Source: Peteryoungia wuzhouensis
Lineage (GTDB): Bacteria > Pseudomonadota > Alphaproteobacteria > Rhizobiales > Rhizobiaceae
Assembly: GCF_003205195.1 (NCBI RefSeq)
Contig: NZ_QJRY01000006.1
Span: forward strand, 298,268 to 362,267
Direction: 5' to 3'
DNA: 64,000 bases
Shown here: one piece after another, positions 62,023 to 64,000 of the stretch
Layout of the letters: each line of letters begins with the position of its first letter
Position numbering within the stretch: position 1 is the first letter of the stretch
The notes under the pieces: model-generated
The model's input: only the letters and a program-made list of their open reading frames with translations
The model's database searches: none
Told to the model about the DNA's origin: nothing
Made by a program: the position numbers and the translations under genes

Positions 62023-64000
62023 ATGTCCATCGAAGATCCGCGCCTGTCCAGCTTTGACAACAATTCTTCCGCTGACGATTTTGATTCTGCGGTTGAGCAG
62101 CATCTCGGATATGTACCCGAAGAAACCCGCGGGGTCGAAATGGCCCAGGCCGCGACGCCGAACGCGACCGACGCCGCTAAGACCGATCGCCTGCCGACAG
62201 AAACGGCGGCTGCATCGATCCCCACGGAAGTCGTCCCGGATCAGAACAATGTCGTGACCCTGCCGGTCGGCGTGTCGATCGACGACATTCGCCTCGAAGG
62301 TGGCAACCTCGTTCTCGTCCAGGCGGATGGAACCGAGATCGTCATCGTCGGCGGTGCTGCCAACATTCCGACCTTCGTCATCGGTGAAGTCGAGCTGCCT
62401 CAGCAGGCGCTCTTTGCCGCGCTCGAAGGCAACAACATCAACGTCGCCGCAGGCCCTGACGGTTCCTACTCGGCATCGTCCGGCTCGGCGAGCAATGGTG
62501 GTGATTTCAACGACAGCCCGATCAACAACGGTCCGGAGCAGTTTGCTCTGGCGGACCTGCTGGGTGATACCGATTTCGGCGACGGTGCGCCGAATGGCCA
62601 GCGTCTGGGAGGCGATGGAGTGCCGACAATCCTGTCGCCGCTGACGAGCCCCATCATTCTGGACGAAGCTGTCGTCACGGATGAAATATCGAACGACCGG
62701 ATCTTTACGGGTCGGCTTCCTTTTGAGCAGGGTCCGGACTTCGGGACGATTTCCGGCGTTGTATTCACCGGAGCTTCCGATGTGGATGAAGGCGACGGGT
62801 TGAAAGTTCTGACCGGTTTCACCTCCGGTGGTCGCCCGATCACAGTCACGAGCTTCGCGGCTCCGACTGACGGAGCCGATCTGGACTTCCTGGCTGTCGA
62901 AGGCCGGGATTCAGCAGGCAACGTCGTTTTCACTCTGACAATCACGAACCGCGTCACCGGCGACTTCACGTTCGAGCTCGTTGGCAAGCTTGAACATCCG
63001 GATGCTGGCCAGAACGGTTCGCAGGACGATCTGGATGATCTTCTGCGGCTCGGCTTCCAGTATACCGTAACCGATCGCGATGGCGATTCCGTTACGGGAT
63101 CGTTCAACATCGACATTCAGGACGATGCGCCGACGATCGGCGTGCCGGCCGGTGACCAGGTCAGCGAAGATGATCTTTTCAGCAAGATCGACGAACCAAC
63201 GCCGGAATTTGCCAAATTTATTTCAGATTCCGAATCCGACTCTGGTTCTGACTTCCCTCCTGCGTTCAAGTACCCGACGGCTGAAGGTTCCCTTGCAATC
63301 CGCTGGGGTGCCGACAATGATTTGAAGAGTGAGACGATTGGTGAAACCGGCAATGCGACCGGTGACGATCCGGTCGGCCGGACCGTGAGCTTCACGGGGC
63401 TCAATACCTCCTCGACGTCAGCGGAAATTCAGGCTGCCATCCCGGTTCTGGCCAATCTCAGCTCGGATGGTTATCCGCTGACGTACCGCATTGAGTACAA
63501 GCGCGATGAATCAGGTAAGTGGAATGGTGGCTATCAGCTGATCGCATTCAAGGCATTCTTTGACGGACCCTTTGAAGGCGAGCGGCTTTTCGCCGAAGAC
63601 GGCGAAGCCGGCCAGCTGATTTCCATGAAGGACTTCGACGGTGCTCGCGTCTTCGTGATCACGCTGGATCCGACGTCGGCAAACGGTACCTATACCTTCC
63701 AGCTGATCGGGAATCTCGACCACTATGCCCCGATCGCATCGACGGAGGGCAGCGAAGGTCAAGCCGCCGGCAACACGGTTCCGTCTGACAGCATCGGCGC
63801 GGCAGTAGTCTTTGACGGCGACGGGCCGCGGATTGTTGGGAAGCCAGTTGACTTCCTCGACTTCAAGATCCCCTTCACCGCGACCGATTCCGATGGTGAC
63901 AGGGTCGATGGTACTGTGACCGTTCGGGTCGAAGACGACGGCCCGTGGGTCGGTTCCAACAGCACGGTCTATGTCGAAGACGATGATCTGTCGAACGGCA
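62023..64000 (+). CDS. Large type I-secreted repeat protein (5' part, cut by window end)
   Basis: The frame stays open for 659 codons from an ATG preceded by AAGGGGTGAG to the window end. The N-terminal region (about 70-150, VSIDDIRLEGGNLVLVQADG then IPTFVIGEVELPQQAL) resembles the start of large rhizobial secreted proteins. Acidic repeats follow, with recurring TDSDGDRVDGTVTVRVEDDGP and YTVTDRDGDSVTGSFNIDIQDDAP motifs of VCBS/DUF5801-type proteins secreted by type I systems. No signal peptide is present. An RTX-like adhesin or biofilm protein is likely; the C-terminus is not seen. Confidence 0.85.
   Translation, partial: MSIEDPRLSSFDNNSSADDFDSAVEQHLGYVPEETRGVEMAQAATPNATDAAKTDRLPTETAAASIPTEVVPDQNNVVTLPVGVSIDDIRLEGGNLVLVQADGTEIVIVGGAANIPTFVIGEVELPQQALFAALEGNNINVAAGPDGSYSASSGSASNGGDFNDSPINNGPEQFALADLLGDTDFGDGAPNGQRLGGDGVPTILSPLTSPIILDEAVVTDEISNDRIFTGRLPFEQGPDFGTISGVVFTGASDVDEGDGLKVLTGFTSGGRPITVTSFAAPTDGADLDFLAVEGRDSAGNVVFTLTITNRVTGDFTFELVGKLEHPDAGQNGSQDDLDDLLRLGFQYTVTDRDGDSVTGSFNIDIQDDAPTIGVPAGDQVSEDDLFSKIDEPTPEFAKFISDSESDSGSDFPPAFKYPTAEGSLAIRWGADNDLKSETIGETGNATGDDPVGRTVSFTGLNTSSTSAEIQAAIPVLANLSSDGYPLTYRIEYKRDESGKWNGGYQLIAFKAFFDGPFEGERLFAEDGEAGQLISMKDFDGARVFVITLDPTSANGTYTFQLIGNLDHYAPIASTEGSEGQAAGNTVPSDSIGAAVVFDGDGPRIVGKPVDFLDFKIPFTATDSDGDRVDGTVTVRVEDDGPWVGSNSTVYVEDDDLSNG

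Overview
This window carries an almost complete photosynthesis gene cluster (PGC) of an aerobic anoxygenic phototrophic alphaproteobacterium, followed by a sugar-uptake locus and a repABC plasmid replication and partition module. The repABC type, the gene set and the cluster organisation suggest the Hyphomicrobiales, possibly Rhizobiaceae; this is an inference from gene content, not from a phylogenetic marker. The closeness of the PGC to repABC suggests that the photosynthesis genes sit on a plasmid or chromid.

Layout. 1-9.4 kb (mostly minus): dxs, a cytochrome c, tspO, then bchG-bch2-bchP-small membrane protein, and the regulators ppaA-ppsR. 9.6-25.9 kb (plus): one tightly overlapping superoperon bchF-N-B-H-L-M-lhaA-puhA-B-C-orf101-acsF-puhE-hemA-idi. 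26.1-35.0 kb (minus): bchC-X-Y-Z-pufQ-B-A-L-M-C with a terminator after pufC. 35.1-46.4 kb: crtF and crtE (minus), divergent crtD-crtC (plus), then bchI-D-O-crtI-crtB and a tiny unannotated ORF (minus).

Together these genes make isoprenoid precursors (dxs, idi, crtE), 5-aminolevulinate (hemA), bacteriochlorophyll a (bch, acsF), spirilloxanthin-series carotenoids (crtBICDF), an LH1-type antenna (pufBA) and a reaction centre with H, L, M and tetraheme cytochrome subunits. The only ring-E cyclase is the oxygen-dependent acsF. No bchE, bchJ, crtA, pufX or puc genes are seen, so the lifestyle looks aerobic. Eight palindromes matching or nearly matching TGT-N12-ACA (the PpsR/CrtJ operator) mark most divergent PGC promoters.

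46.6-55.4 kb: an M42-type peptidase, an SMP-30 lactonase with a CUT2-type sugar ABC transporter (minus), and a divergent soluble GAF histidine kinase with a LuxR-type response regulator. 55.8-59.7 kb: repA-repB-repC with a counter-transcribed RNA between repB and repC. 59.7-64 kb: a RecX-like gene, an ornithine cyclodeaminase-family gene, and the start of a large type I-secreted repeat protein that runs off the window end. No tRNA, rRNA, CRISPR array or insertion sequence was recognised.
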